DNA from: Chthoniobacteraceae bacterium
Lineage (GTDB): Bacteria > Verrucomicrobiota > Verrucomicrobiia > Chthoniobacterales > Chthoniobacteraceae
Length of the DNA stretch: 64,000 nt
Reading direction: 5' to 3'
NCBI GenBank assembly: GCA_947479475.1
Contig: CANJZW010000001.1
Coordinates: 79,313-143,312, forward strand
The translations under genes and the position numbers were made by a program. Below, one piece after another: positions 36,801 to 44,535 of this stretch (position 1 is its first letter; every line of letters begins with the position of its first letter). The notes under the pieces were generated by a model, which was not told the origin of the DNA, ran no database searches, and worked only from the letters and a program-made list of their open reading frames with translations.

Positions 36801-38185
36801 GTAACCTCCGCCCAGAGGGAGACCTTGCGGCGATCGGCACCTTCCTCAACGCCTCGGATCGGGCGGTAAAAATCGCCGCCCTAAATCTGGTGGGCGAATG
36901 GAAGTTGGTGCAGTTCGTCCCGAATGTTATCGAATTTGCGGGGAGTGAAAAAGATGGGCAGCTTAGAAACGAAGCGTTCAAGGCGCTGCGGACCATCGGC
37001 CAGCAACCCACGGTCACCGCCCTTCGCAAGCTGTTTGCTGAAACGAAATCCGCCGAGGTGCGGAGAGGCGCTTTGATTCCGCTTTCGGTCCACGCACCGG
37101 GCGAGGCCATCAAGGGGATTCCGGTTGTTTTTGGCGAAATTCCCTCTCCCGAGGTTGCCAAACAAGTCTGGCGTGAACTGTTCCAAAACGCGGCGTTTGC
37201 AGGACGCCTTGCCAAAGAATTTCCAAAAGATCTCTCGCCCGAATCTTACGCCTCAGCGCTACAAACCGCGCGCAGCATGGGACGTGGCGGCCAGGCTCTG
37301 GTCGATGTGATCTCTCCTTTGGCCGGTCAAACCAACGCACCCCGTAATTATACGGCGGAAATTAATGGTTTTCTCAACCAAATCAAACTTGGCGCCGACC
37401 CTGCAGATGGTGAGATCGTTTACCGTAAAAGCGGGTGTGCGCTCTGTCATGCAATCGGCGGTGCCGGCGGCAAACTTGGCCCTGACCTTTCGAGCATCGG
37501 TGCCAGCGCACCGCTGGATTACATTATCGAAAGCGTCCTCAACCCCGCGGCCAAAGTGAAAGAAGGCTATCACGCCTTTGCCTTCACGATGAAGGATGGC
37601 ACGGTGGAAAACGGCATTCCTGCCGGAGAAACGGCGACGGAAATTATCATTCGTCCGGGGCCCGGCTTTGAAAAACCGCTGATCAAGGCGAACATTCTAA
37701 AGCGTGAAAACATTGGGAGTATCATGCCCGCGGGGCTCGCCGACGGACTCGAAGGAGTTCCCAAGCGCAACCTGTTCGCCTTCCTCAGTGAAATCGGCCG
37801 TCCAGGACCCTTCGATGCCAGCAAGGGCAACGTGGCTCGCCTCTGGTGGTTCTCTGCAGACAAAACCTCCGCCCTCAGTCAGGACCCCGCAGTCCAGCGC
37901 GCGGCTCAGTCCACGTACAGCCTCGTCAACGGCCAGCTAGCCAATGAGTTTTTCTTGGGGCGCGCGTTTGCCACTGCCCGCTTCACAGCGCCGGCACCCA
38001 CCTCAAAGCCGTTGATTCTCACCGGAGTGAAGGCCGCCTGGCTCGATGGCAAACCGCTTTCCCTCAAGGACGGCCAACTCACTGAATCAATCCCGGCAGG
38101 CAATCATGCCCTCACTGTGGAAGTGGATCAGGGCGCGCGCTTCCTCAGGGCGCAGTGCGACGATGTGAGTTTCCTAGGCGACTGA
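33818..38185 (+). CDS. PVC-type haem c protein: SGNH-like, propeller, HEAT and CxxCH domains
   Basis: Exported 1455-aa protein. Order from a GTG start (ATG alternative at 33845): signal peptide to about residue 36; SGNH-like domain, 45-290; six-bladed dehydrogenase-like propeller, about 365-735 (EMTLFAENPLLEKPVHMNWD, MGPDGGLYVADW); HEAT-like helical repeats, about 750-1150; haem c domain with C1207-x2-C1210-H1211 (GCALCHAIGG) and a possible axial Met in SIMPAGL. The set matches the Pirellula/Verrucomicrobium haem-binding proteins. In the SGNH part GDS is replaced by GDV (V54), although DNGIHLT is kept, so esterase activity is doubtful. Probably a periplasmic oxidoreductase; substrate unknown. 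Confidence 0.88.
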   Translation: MSQSTPTLLMLASLNFRVLQLTLIFSVCITVAGFAAQPKLVIQDDDRVLLIGDVLIERENNYGYLEAKMRREFAGKKFSVRNLGYSGDSPLGASRASFDPVAKGVDSLKEQLEVVKPTVAILGYGMAASLENLTYGKNDPALNPDTARYGIDHSPGKFKRDLTQLMDLITQSSPGGKVRFVFLGPLKHEDLRASRPGLPDPSEHNAVLAAFEKAMVDLAAEKKVPFVRADWKQGAGIKLEHGTDNGIHLTAQGYRALAEGLAAQLGWKVDAKNWDRETETQLALREAILRKNSLFFHRSRPANYTYIFGFRKREQGRNAVEIPKFDPLIDKAEADVIGISAGNKSMLPREPKSPAKLAALPPLPRPEFTLGDGLEMTLFAENPLLEKPVHMNWDTAGRLWLATSNTYPQVNPEDLGAQMEGNSAEFGPSTGNDKIILLEDTNHDGVADTSRIVADHLLIPAGVAPDNSGGCFVGASTELLHLTKPGSDGLMSERRIVLSGFGTEDTHHIVHTLHWGIDGRLYFHQTIYIHSHLETPWGLVRANSGAAFAYDPSTERVEVHSKGLVNAWGQQEDVNGQTFLTSGADGNGVSWAFPGAVLPPSEGARRFISSISPGSYPKFCGLELLNSPLFGADWQGNAITCDFRAHRIVRFSFNDFTSEAQPKSGYVTKVMPDIVRTSDASFRPIGLSMGPDGGLYVADWSNPIINHGEVDFRDPRRDKQRGRIWRIAPAGSKALQWTPIVGNSTEALLEKLLSPNRWVFEQSRRELAKVPVGELQKALSKWAKDEPSRRQAAWLLSGRTADTSHLSTLLNGGDAVSIQVGLREIGKAYGARGLTDVRAIEPMLKHANPRVRLEAFRTLARIPTAESADLVIKNLPTDPEDSFLDFAAWTSLNELARPWLEDLASHPAKIGENEAALALLAKTVDPVVSTPFIQRLFKGRSIDKDGSGPWIELLGKAGGVPEITYLFQSLIREGAFTATATVRVANALVEAARVRNLRPEGDLAAIGTFLNASDRAVKIAALNLVGEWKLVQFVPNVIEFAGSEKDGQLRNEAFKALRTIGQQPTVTALRKLFAETKSAEVRRGALIPLSVHAPGEAIKGIPVVFGEIPSPEVAKQVWRELFQNAAFAGRLAKEFPKDLSPESYASALQTARSMGRGGQALVDVISPLAGQTNAPRNYTAEINGFLNQIKLGADPADGEIVYRKSGCALCHAIGGAGGKLGPDLSSIGASAPLDYIIESVLNPAAKVKEGYHAFAFTMKDGTVENGIPAGETATEIIIRPGPGFEKPLIKANILKRENIGSIMPAGLADGLEGVPKRNLFAFLSEIGRPGPFDASKGNVARLWWFSADKTSALSQDPAVQRAAQSTYSLVNGQLANEFFLGRAFATARFTAPAPTSKPLILTGVKAAWLDGKPLSLKDGQLTESIPAGNHALTVEVDQGARFLRAQCDDVSFLGD

Positions 38186-38314
38186 CCCGAGTTGCGGGTT
38201 GTATCTTAAAACAGCGCCCACGGTTTAATCGTCGCCCCCGTCAGGGGAGGGCCTCTGCCGGGGCGAGGCTCTGGTGATCAGTATAAGAAAGATTGTTAGG
38301 AGCGGATTACTTCG

Positions 38315-38332
38315 CGGTTCGAGATCGAACCG
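38315..38332. repeat. 18-bp palindrome
   Basis: CGGTTCGA GA TCGAACCG is a perfect 8-bp inverted repeat with a 2-nt centre, between the convergent ends of the haem-protein and LprI-like genes. No T-run follows. It might be a protein-binding site or a weak terminator. Confidence 0.4.
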
Positions 38333-38371
38333 TCGAAAACCAACCCGCCCTGGGATAACGAAAGGCGCTTT

Positions 38372-39559
38372 TTACTTCGCGGAATCTAAGCGAACGGACT
38401 CCAAGCGTAGTTCCATGAGGGACGCGTCCCAGAGGAAGGATGCAGAGTAAGACTTTTCAGTTTTTATGTCTTCGAAAGAGGCGGGAATCGACAACCTGTC
38501 CCCTTTCCATTTCGCGTCCTCCGTATTGAGAGAAAACATCCCCTCATGAAAAGAGAGTTTCTTCTTTTGGAGCAAATCCATGAAGCTGGATTTTCCGACC
38601 ACTTTGACGCCTTTGCCGTGCGTCCAGACGCAAAGGGAAGCAGGCCCCCGGCGGGTGTGAAAACTCACAAGCGCGACTTCTTTCGTCGGATGCCATAGGC
38701 CTTCACCCAAAAATCTCCCTTCCCAATCCTTCTGGGGCCAGCCGAGGATCTCTTCGGTCTGGTTCTGCACATCAATTAGGCAGGGGGATCCGAGGCGGTC
38801 ATAAATGATCCAACGCCCGTTAGGGCTAAGAGAAACCGCTTTGGGAAACTCCATCCGTTTCCCCACCGACTGTTGTAGAAGGTCGATGCTCCGGCACAAC
38901 TCGCCTCCTTCAGATTCCCCCTCCTTTTTTGCCGCCTCTTTCATTTTGGAGACAAAAAACTCCACTCTGCCCTTAGGAACCTGCCACCAGCGACTGCCGA
39001 TCCCGTGGGCCGCCACCCGGCGAATGCTATCTCCGCTGTCCGAAAGCAGGCGAAGCATCACCTCGGGCAGTCTCGGATCCAGAGAATACTCCAGTTCCCG
39101 CAAGGCCTCAATCCGGGCGTCTGGGTCTCGCGACTTGAGCTTTGCCAGTTGCACCTCTACGTCCATTTTGTTTCCTCGGGCGTCCTCCGGAGATGCGGCT
39201 GGAGCGGAACCGCCATGCGAAAGCCCCTTCAGCTCTCGCACTCGGTCGCGCGTAAGCTGCAAGGCGAGGGCAGTTCTTGCACCGGGGGTGGCTTCGCTGA
39301 GTGCGTCGTCCTTGGACTTGAGCCACTGCCGTTGCTGATCGCGAAGACGATTTTGAGCTGCCGGGTCCATTCTTTGGCGCACCTGAGCATACACCGTCGA
39401 GAGTTCGCGGTCGGCCGCCTTGAATTGGGGCTCCTTCAGCATCTGTTGGTAAAGCGCCTCCGACTGAGAGGCGGAAAGCGCGCCTTCCACAACATCTGGA
39501 GAAAAGAAGGAAGAGACGAGCGCGAGAGAAAGGAGTCGGAGCAGAGGTCTTGGGGGCAT
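38372..39559 (-). CDS. exported protein with LprI-like N-terminal domain and HEAT-like segment
   Basis: The 395-aa protein has a signal peptide (LLSLALVSSFFSPDVVEG). Residues about 30-115 resemble the lysozyme-inhibitor LprI N-terminal domain (LSTVYAQVRQRM then LRDQQRQWLKSKDDALS). Next comes one HEAT-like unit (RDPDARIEALRELEYSLDP then SDSGDSIRRVAAHGIGS) and a beta-rich C-terminal half with propeller-like strands (VSLSPNGRWIIYDRLG). No function can be assigned; the N-terminal domain would suggest envelope protection. It is convergent with the haem-protein gene. Confidence 0.72.
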   Translation of the reverse strand: MPPRPLLRLLSLALVSSFFSPDVVEGALSASQSEALYQQMLKEPQFKAADRELSTVYAQVRQRMDPAAQNRLRDQQRQWLKSKDDALSEATPGARTALALQLTRDRVRELKGLSHGGSAPAASPEDARGNKMDVEVQLAKLKSRDPDARIEALRELEYSLDPRLPEVMLRLLSDSGDSIRRVAAHGIGSRWWQVPKGRVEFFVSKMKEAAKKEGESEGGELCRSIDLLQQSVGKRMEFPKAVSLSPNGRWIIYDRLGSPCLIDVQNQTEEILGWPQKDWEGRFLGEGLWHPTKEVALVSFHTRRGPASLCVWTHGKGVKVVGKSSFMDLLQKKKLSFHEGMFSLNTEDAKWKGDRLSIPASFEDIKTEKSYSASFLWDASLMELRLESVRLDSAK

Positions 39560-39726
39560 TGGAGAGGGGGGGGTGAGAGATCTGGAATTCGGGATTGGAA
39601 TGACCAGTGAGCACTCAAAGACAATCCCCTGGCGCGGATAAAGTCATCACAAAAGGCTCGCCGGATTCGGGTGCATCTAAACAGTAGCTGCGATTTCAAC
39701 GCAACGGGATGGCCTCAAACTGCTAT

Positions 39727-39909
39727 TTACGTGCGAACCAGCGTTTTCTCGGAAGGGTTCCGCCAGAGCTGTCTGCTTTCAAAGTTTTGGCCGTCCTCGG
39801 TCTTCTCGATTTTGCCCTTGGCATCTTTGACGATGCGGATCACTGCCTGAACGTGGGCGATCGAGAACGAAGTTTGAGACGTTGGTGAGCAAGCATAACC
39901 GCACGGCAA
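39727..39909 (-). pseudogene. relic of the N-terminus of an LRR-like gene
   Basis: A 60-codon frame contains HVQAVIRIVKDAKGKIEKTE, nearly the same as HVEAVIRTVEGAKGKIEKTE near residue 24 of the LRR-like protein at 52955-53956. Similarity ends soon after TEDGQ, and neither the signal peptide nor the repeats remain. It sits just after the last ~420-aa family gene, exactly where the next LRR gene of the repeated unit would begin. Confidence 0.75.
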
Positions 39910-39967
39910 AAAGGGGGGTGGATTTTATGCTTACGAGAAGTAGAGGAACAGCGGCGATAGCTGACGG

Positions 39968-41299
39968 TCAGGGCTGGTATTTTGGAAAAATGGCCGGGGT
40001 CGGAAAACGGTCTTCGTAGCTAGAGTTTCCATCCCCGAGAAACTCTTCGCGGGGCAGGTTCACCGCGGTCCAGCTCGCAGGACGAACACGTACGACTCTG
40101 CCAGCCCGGATGCCTTCGATGATGAGGTCAGTTTCAAAACGAATCTGGATGCCGCTGCTACCCAGAGGTGCCTCGCCGGGCAATTTTGCGACCTCTAGGA
40201 TGGGACCTTTTGAGGCCATGTGTGCGGGGCCGTAATGTCCGCCTGCGTGTTTCAGTGTGTTCTCGGCCGCGTTCATCAGGACGGGCACATCCTTTTTGAA
40301 ATCGGCGTAAAGAGAGGCGTCCATGCTGCCGAACAGGGTCGCGGTTACCGTGGCGCGGCCGAACTTGCCATATTCAACGGCATCGATCCAGGCGGGTATC
40401 CAACGGCGGCGAATGAAGGCATTGTGCGTTTCGGTCTGGTTGTCGGAGGAGCGTTGCATCGATGCATCGTCGAGCCAGATATCCGAGATGTGAAACCGGG
40501 TAAAGATACCATCTGGAGTTGGCTTCCAGACGATACCGAGCAGGACGGCCCGGCCGTCAAGGGCCTTCTTTCCTTCAGCGGGCCATGCGCCTTCGGCGAC
40601 CAGGTCCTTGATGCCAAGGCATTCCCGGCCGCGCCAGACGCGGGTGGCGGCATCGAAGGTCATTTTTTCATCGGAGGCCTTGCTGTCGGTGCATTGCTTC
40701 GGTTCGCAGTTGGCGATGAGTATTCCTTCGTAGTTCTTCAGGTCTACTTCCCTGAGTTTCCAGATCTTGCCTTCTTGCAGGCAGTGACTGGGCTCGTCTT
40801 CGAGCAGGAGGACATGGTTCTCAGCAGGGAAGACGCCTATTCCTCGGTAGTGGTTTGAGTCGATGTCCTTGTTATTTACGGGCAGGACCGGCACCGAGGA
40901 AGTCTTCGGGTCTGGTGGTAGGAATGCGCGGATATGCAGCACGGTGCCGAGTGGGATGTCACGCAAATCTGCTGTCGCACCATGATATCGGACAACGCCG
41001 TACGGGAGCATGGCGAAGGGGTGCGGGTTGTTTCGATAGAACATGCCCACCCCTTGCACCCGGATGCTGCCTCGGCGGGTGGCGTGGTCTACAAACACGA
41101 GTTCACCCCGGTAGGAGTGGGCTTTTTCCAAAGACGGAAACTTTCCGGTTTCGGGGCGAAAAACCTCAGCTTGTGGTTCTTTGGTCTTCGGCTCTTCGCT
41201 GGCTGCCTCTGCTTCAATGAGCAAAGCACAGGCAAGGGTCGACAACCACAAGCGAGGAGCCATGAGCAAAAAACCGGGAACAAAAGAGAAGCGTGTCAT
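39968..41299 (-). CDS. unnamed ~420-aa exported family, copy 1 (subfamily A)
   Basis: No known domain recognised. After a signal peptide (LWLSTLACALLIEAEA) come the family blocks: [54 protein letters not shown] then [86 protein letters not shown] then EGIRAGRVVRVRPASW. It is closest to copy 3 (both end [13 protein letters not shown]). ATGs at 41299 and 41263 are both possible; longer upstream readings overlap copy 2. It lies 25 nt after copy 2 and is followed by an LRR relic. Confidence 0.85.
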   Translation of the reverse strand: MTRFSFVPGFLLMAPRLWLSTLACALLIEAEAASEEPKTKEPQAEVFRPETGKFPSLEKAHSYRGELVFVDHATRRGSIRVQGVGMFYRNNPHPFAMLPYGVVRYHGATADLRDIPLGTVLHIRAFLPPDPKTSSVPVLPVNNKDIDSNHYRGIGVFPAENHVLLLEDEPSHCLQEGKIWKLREVDLKNYEGILIANCEPKQCTDSKASDEKMTFDAATRVWRGRECLGIKDLVAEGAWPAEGKKALDGRAVLLGIVWKPTPDGIFTRFHISDIWLDDASMQRSSDNQTETHNAFIRRRWIPAWIDAVEYGKFGRATVTATLFGSMDASLYADFKKDVPVLMNAAENTLKHAGGHYGPAHMASKGPILEVAKLPGEAPLGSSGIQIRFETDLIIEGIRAGRVVRVRPASWTAVNLPREEFLGDGNSSYEDRFPTPAIFPKYQP

Positions 41300-41324
41300 A
41301 GGATGAGACGAAGCGTGGTAAAAA

Positions 41325-42587
41325 TCAGAAATTGGGGAAGATCGCGGGAGTCGGGAAGCGTTGGTCAATGCTGAAGCCCGCACCGTCTGAGACGTATTCT
41401 TCTCTGGGCATGTGCACATCAGGCCATGATGTGGGACGGACACGCACGACACGTGCGGGGCGGAGTCCTTCGGTTATGAGGTCGGTCTCGAATTGGATCT
41501 GAATGCCGCTGCTCCCCAGAGAAGCGTTTCCAAGCGTTTTGGTCACGTCGCGGATGGTGCCTCGTGCGGCCATCTGCGTCGGTCCAGCGGTGCCGCCTTC
41601 CGTATGCTTCAACGTGTTCTCGACGCCATTCATCATCGCGGGGATCCCTGTTTTGAAATCGGCGTAAAGCGACGGGTCCATGCCACCGAACAAGGTGGCA
41701 GTGACCTTTGCGCGGCCGAACTTGGCGTACTCGACGGTATCAATCCACGCGGGCATCCAACGGCTTCGGATGAACGCCTTGTGGCTCTCGGTCTGATGGC
41801 GCGTCGCGTTTTGCATGGCTTCGTCGTCCAGCCAAATGTCCGAGATGTGAAACCGGGTAAACACATTGCCTGGAGTGGGCTTCCAGGTGATGCCTAGCAG
41901 GACAGACTGGCCGCTGAGAGATTTCTTCCCGCTGGCGGGCCACGCGCCCTCGGCGATCAGGTGTTCGATCTGGAGGTATTCGCGGCCGCGCCACACGCGG
42001 GTAGCGCCATCGAAAGACATCGTTTCCTCGCGGGCCTTAAGCTCTCCGCCTTGCTTTGGTTCACGGTTGGCGACAATGGTTCCTTCGTTGTCTTTAACTT
42101 CCACTTCTTTGAGTCTCCAGACCATTCCCTCGCGCTGGCAGGCGCTGGGTTCGTCTTCGAGGAGGAGGACGTGGTTTTCGGCAGGTGCGGTGCCGGGTCC
42201 CCCAGCGTCGGCCTTTTGGCGGTTGTTGATTGGCAATACTGGAACGGCGGAGGTTTTGGGGTCGGGCGGGAGGAAAGCCCGGACTTGCAGCACAGTCCCG
42301 AGCGGAATGTCGCGCAGATCGGCCGGTGCGCCGTGATAACGCACGACGGCGTAGGGCAGCATGGCGAAGGGGCGAGGGGCGCTGAAGCGGAACACTCCCG
42401 TGGATTGCACGCGAATACTGCCGCGCCGGTTGACGTGGTCTACAAACACGAGTTCACCACGGTAGGAATGCGCTTTTTCCAGAGGGGGGAACTTCCCTGC
42501 TTCGGGACGAAAAACATCCTCCTCGGCAGATACTGCGGACAGACCCAAAGCCAAGAACAGAGAACCAAGAACAAGCCGCCGACTCAC
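41325..42587 (-). CDS. unnamed ~420-aa exported family, copy 2 (subfamily A)
   Basis: The 420-aa protein has a signal peptide ([17 protein letters not shown]) and all the family blocks: [71 protein letters not shown] and [14 protein letters not shown]. It differs from copies 1 and 3 in the C-terminus ([21 protein letters not shown]). Its ATG overlaps the stop of the DUF1552 gene by 4 nt (ATGA), so the two are translationally coupled. That is the best hint that this family works with DUF1552 proteins. Confidence 0.88.
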   Translation of the reverse strand: MSRRLVLGSLFLALGLSAVSAEEDVFRPEAGKFPPLEKAHSYRGELVFVDHVNRRGSIRVQSTGVFRFSAPRPFAMLPYAVVRYHGAPADLRDIPLGTVLQVRAFLPPDPKTSAVPVLPINNRQKADAGGPGTAPAENHVLLLEDEPSACQREGMVWRLKEVEVKDNEGTIVANREPKQGGELKAREETMSFDGATRVWRGREYLQIEHLIAEGAWPASGKKSLSGQSVLLGITWKPTPGNVFTRFHISDIWLDDEAMQNATRHQTESHKAFIRSRWMPAWIDTVEYAKFGRAKVTATLFGGMDPSLYADFKTGIPAMMNGVENTLKHTEGGTAGPTQMAARGTIRDVTKTLGNASLGSSGIQIQFETDLITEGLRPARVVRVRPTSWPDVHMPREEYVSDGAGFSIDQRFPTPAIFPNF

Positions 42588-43957
42588 AGCGTGATCACTT
42601 TGTTGCTGTCTCCATGCTGGTCGGTCTCCACGCCCATGCGTTGGGCCATAAGGAGCAGGAGGTTGCTCATGTGGGCGTCCGAGTTCGCAGGGCGGCTGCA
42701 GAGCTGGTAATGCGCGGTGGTGAGCGCCCCGTCGTCGTTGAGTGCGTATCCTTGGAATCCAGCGGCGGTCTTGTTGAAGTCGAGATGGCTGCCGTGCTTC
42801 AGACCAAGGTTTGAGCCGCCTGCGAGCACAAGCGGGAGGTTCGCGTTGCCATGGCTGTGACCGTAGGACATGCCACTGCCGAAAAGGGCCATCGTGGAGC
42901 CTAGGAGAGACTTGCCATCGAGATCCTTGGTCTCTGCAAGCCGTGTCAGGAAGTAGCTAAACTGCTCGATGGCGAATGTATCGTAGTTGGTGAGTTTCTC
43001 CATGTAGCCGACATCGCCGCCGTGATGACTGAGCTGGTGGCGTGACTCGGTGATGCCGATCTCAGGAATGGAGAAGGCATCCCCTTCGCCGCCCAAGCTG
43101 AAGGTGGCCACGCGTGTGACATCCGTCTGGAAGGCGAGCACCATGAGGTCGTAGACAGTCCGGAAATAGTCGCCCGCCAAAGTCGCGGCGATGTCGCGAT
43201 TGGTGCGTTTGCGATCCACGTCGGAAATGCTTGGCAACGGCGTGTCCAGCCACGCATCGGCTCGGCGCGCGCGAATCTCTGCCTCACGGACTGAGGTGAG
43301 GTATTGCTCCATCCGGCCTTTATCCGCCGCCCCCATTTTCTGCTCGAGTTGGCGCACTTCGGCGAGGTTGGCGTCCAGAACGCTTCCTTTGCGCCGCAGG
43401 GCGCGCTTTTGGAATGCCTTGCCACCTTTCGGTTCCTCAAAAAGAGATGCGAAGATTTCACTGCAACGACGCAGTGCCGGTAGCCGCACGCCACCTGAGG
43501 TCCAGGCGAGGGAATCGCCGGTGAGGGCGACCTCCATCGAGGGATAACGGGTGTGCAGGGCCGTGATCTCAGCCATCTTTTGGTCCACGGAGATTGTGTT
43601 GCGGTCCGAAGGTCCGAGTTTCCCTCCGGTAAGCCAGACGGAGATGCAATTGTGGTGATGGCTGAGGGCTCCGGGGTGATGCAACCCGCTGATAGGGGTG
43701 ATGACCTCGCGGTGCTTCTCCAGAGGCTTTAGCGACCGGGAGAACTGGTAATCCCGGCCCGGTGTAGTGATCTGGTAGTTGAGCGAGTGGACGCCGTTGG
43801 CGAGATATATGAAGGCGCTGCGTTTTGGCGTGGCGGTGGCGTTCTCCGCCGCGCGGAGCGGGACCATGCATTCCAGGAAGGGTAGCGAGATGAAACTGCC
43901 GAGGGCACGGAGGGCGTGGCGGCGGTTAATCAGCCAGGATTGGGAAAGGTAGTTCAT
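42584..43957 (-). CDS. DUF1552 domain protein, copy 1
   Basis: The 457-aa protein has a twin-arginine-like leader ([20 protein letters not shown]12-R13), so it may be exported folded. The DUF1552 blocks are [57 protein letters not shown] then [11 protein letters not shown], and [16 protein letters not shown]. The His-rich motifs suggest metal binding as in the alkaline-phosphatase/sulfatase-like relatives; the reaction is unknown. A heptamer array ends a few nt before the ATG. DUF1552 genes are usually paired with DUF1592 genes, as here. Confidence 0.93.
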   Translation of the reverse strand: MNYLSQSWLINRRHALRALGSFISLPFLECMVPLRAAENATATPKRSAFIYLANGVHSLNYQITTPGRDYQFSRSLKPLEKHREVITPISGLHHPGALSHHHNCISVWLTGGKLGPSDRNTISVDQKMAEITALHTRYPSMEVALTGDSLAWTSGGVRLPALRRCSEIFASLFEEPKGGKAFQKRALRRKGSVLDANLAEVRQLEQKMGAADKGRMEQYLTSVREAEIRARRADAWLDTPLPSISDVDRKRTNRDIAATLAGDYFRTVYDLMVLAFQTDVTRVATFSLGGEGDAFSIPEIGITESRHQLSHHGGDVGYMEKLTNYDTFAIEQFSYFLTRLAETKDLDGKSLLGSTMALFGSGMSYGHSHGNANLPLVLAGGSNLGLKHGSHLDFNKTAAGFQGYALNDDGALTTAHYQLCSRPANSDAHMSNLLLLMAQRMGVETDQHGDSNKVITL

Positions 43958-43958
43958 G

Positions 43959-44014
43959 GGGGTTCTTGGTAAGAGGTTCTTGGTTCTTGGTTGAAGAGGT
44001 TCTTGGTTGAAGAG
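43959..44014 (-). repeat. heptamer-type leader array a (before DUF1552 copy 1)
   Basis: In mRNA sense it reads as AAGAACC units, including two copies of a 16-bp unit (TCTTCAACCAAGAACC), and ends 1 nt before the DUF1552 ATG. It is A/C-rich and has no Shine-Dalgarno sequence. There is no inverted partner on its own 5' side because the four-helix-bundle gene lies there. Confidence 0.85.
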
Positions 44015-44016
44015 GT

Positions 44017-44391
44017 TCAGCGGGAAATGGGGGTATTCAGGAGATAGCGGATGAATCCGCCAACTTTGGAGTGGGTGAGCGCGGTTTGGTTATAGATGGC
44101 ATCAAACTCCTCACGGGTGACGTAGCATTGGTCCAAGGCTACGTAGAGCTGGCTCTGAATTTCTGAGCATGAACGCTGCGAATAGCGCAAGAACTTGATG
44201 AACTCCGGATTGCTCCCGCCGTCGAATCCCGCGGCGATGTTGTGCATCACCGAGCCGGCTGCGCGGGTAATTTGGTCCCGCAGTCCGAAATCCTTCGCAA
44301 ACGTGCCGCGCCGGGCCGAGGCATAGACAAGCTTGGTCAGCTCCCTAGCGAGCTGCCAGCCTTCAATGTCCTCAAAGCGTCGGATGATCAT
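44017..44391 (-). CDS. four-helix-bundle protein (23S rRNA IVP/S23 family)
   Basis: The 124-aa, all-helical cytoplasmic protein has the family pattern [38 protein letters not shown] and [20 protein letters not shown]. Relatives are encoded in 23S rRNA intervening sequences, in diversity-generating retroelements (Avd) and scattered in genomes; their role is mostly unknown. Here there is no rRNA, reverse transcriptase or template repeat. It is the only non-exported protein in this block and sits between two heptamer arrays, at a place where the paralogous locus at 50.2 kb has only an array. Confidence 0.92.
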   Translation of the reverse strand: MIIRRFEDIEGWQLARELTKLVYASARRGTFAKDFGLRDQITRAAGSVMHNIAAGFDGGSNPEFIKFLRYSQRSCSEIQSQLYVALDQCYVTREEFDAIYNQTALTHSKVGGFIRYLLNTPISR

Positions 44392-44395
44392 GATT

Positions 44396-44531
44396 TTTTT
44401 CTTAGTTTCCGGTTCCTAGTTCCTGGTTCTTTGTTGTTGGTTCTTTGTTGGGAACGACTGTTTTCTGCTCAGGAAAAAACAAAGAACAAAGAACAAAGAA
44501 CTATGAACGAAGAACTATGAACGAAGAACAT
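44396..44531 (-). repeat. heptamer array b with inverted arms
   Basis: In mRNA sense a U-rich arm (GTTCTTTGTTCTTTG and related units, about 44474-44530) is followed by a core containing GCAGAAAACAGTC and then an A/C-rich arm (AAAGAACCAACAACAAAGAA and related, about 44402-44450), which ends close to the four-helix-bundle ATG. The arms can pair over about 45 nt with mismatches. The U-arm starts 4 nt past the DUF1592 stop. Confidence 0.85.
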
Positions 44532-44535
44532 TTTA

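Noticed and set aside
38311-38332. tRNA T-arm (GGTTCGA motif)
   Set aside because: It is a plain palindrome; no acceptor stem, anticodon arm or D-arm can be formed around it.
44017-44391. Diversity-generating retroelement accessory protein (Avd)
   Set aside because: The fold family fits, but no reverse transcriptase or template/variable repeat pair is nearby.
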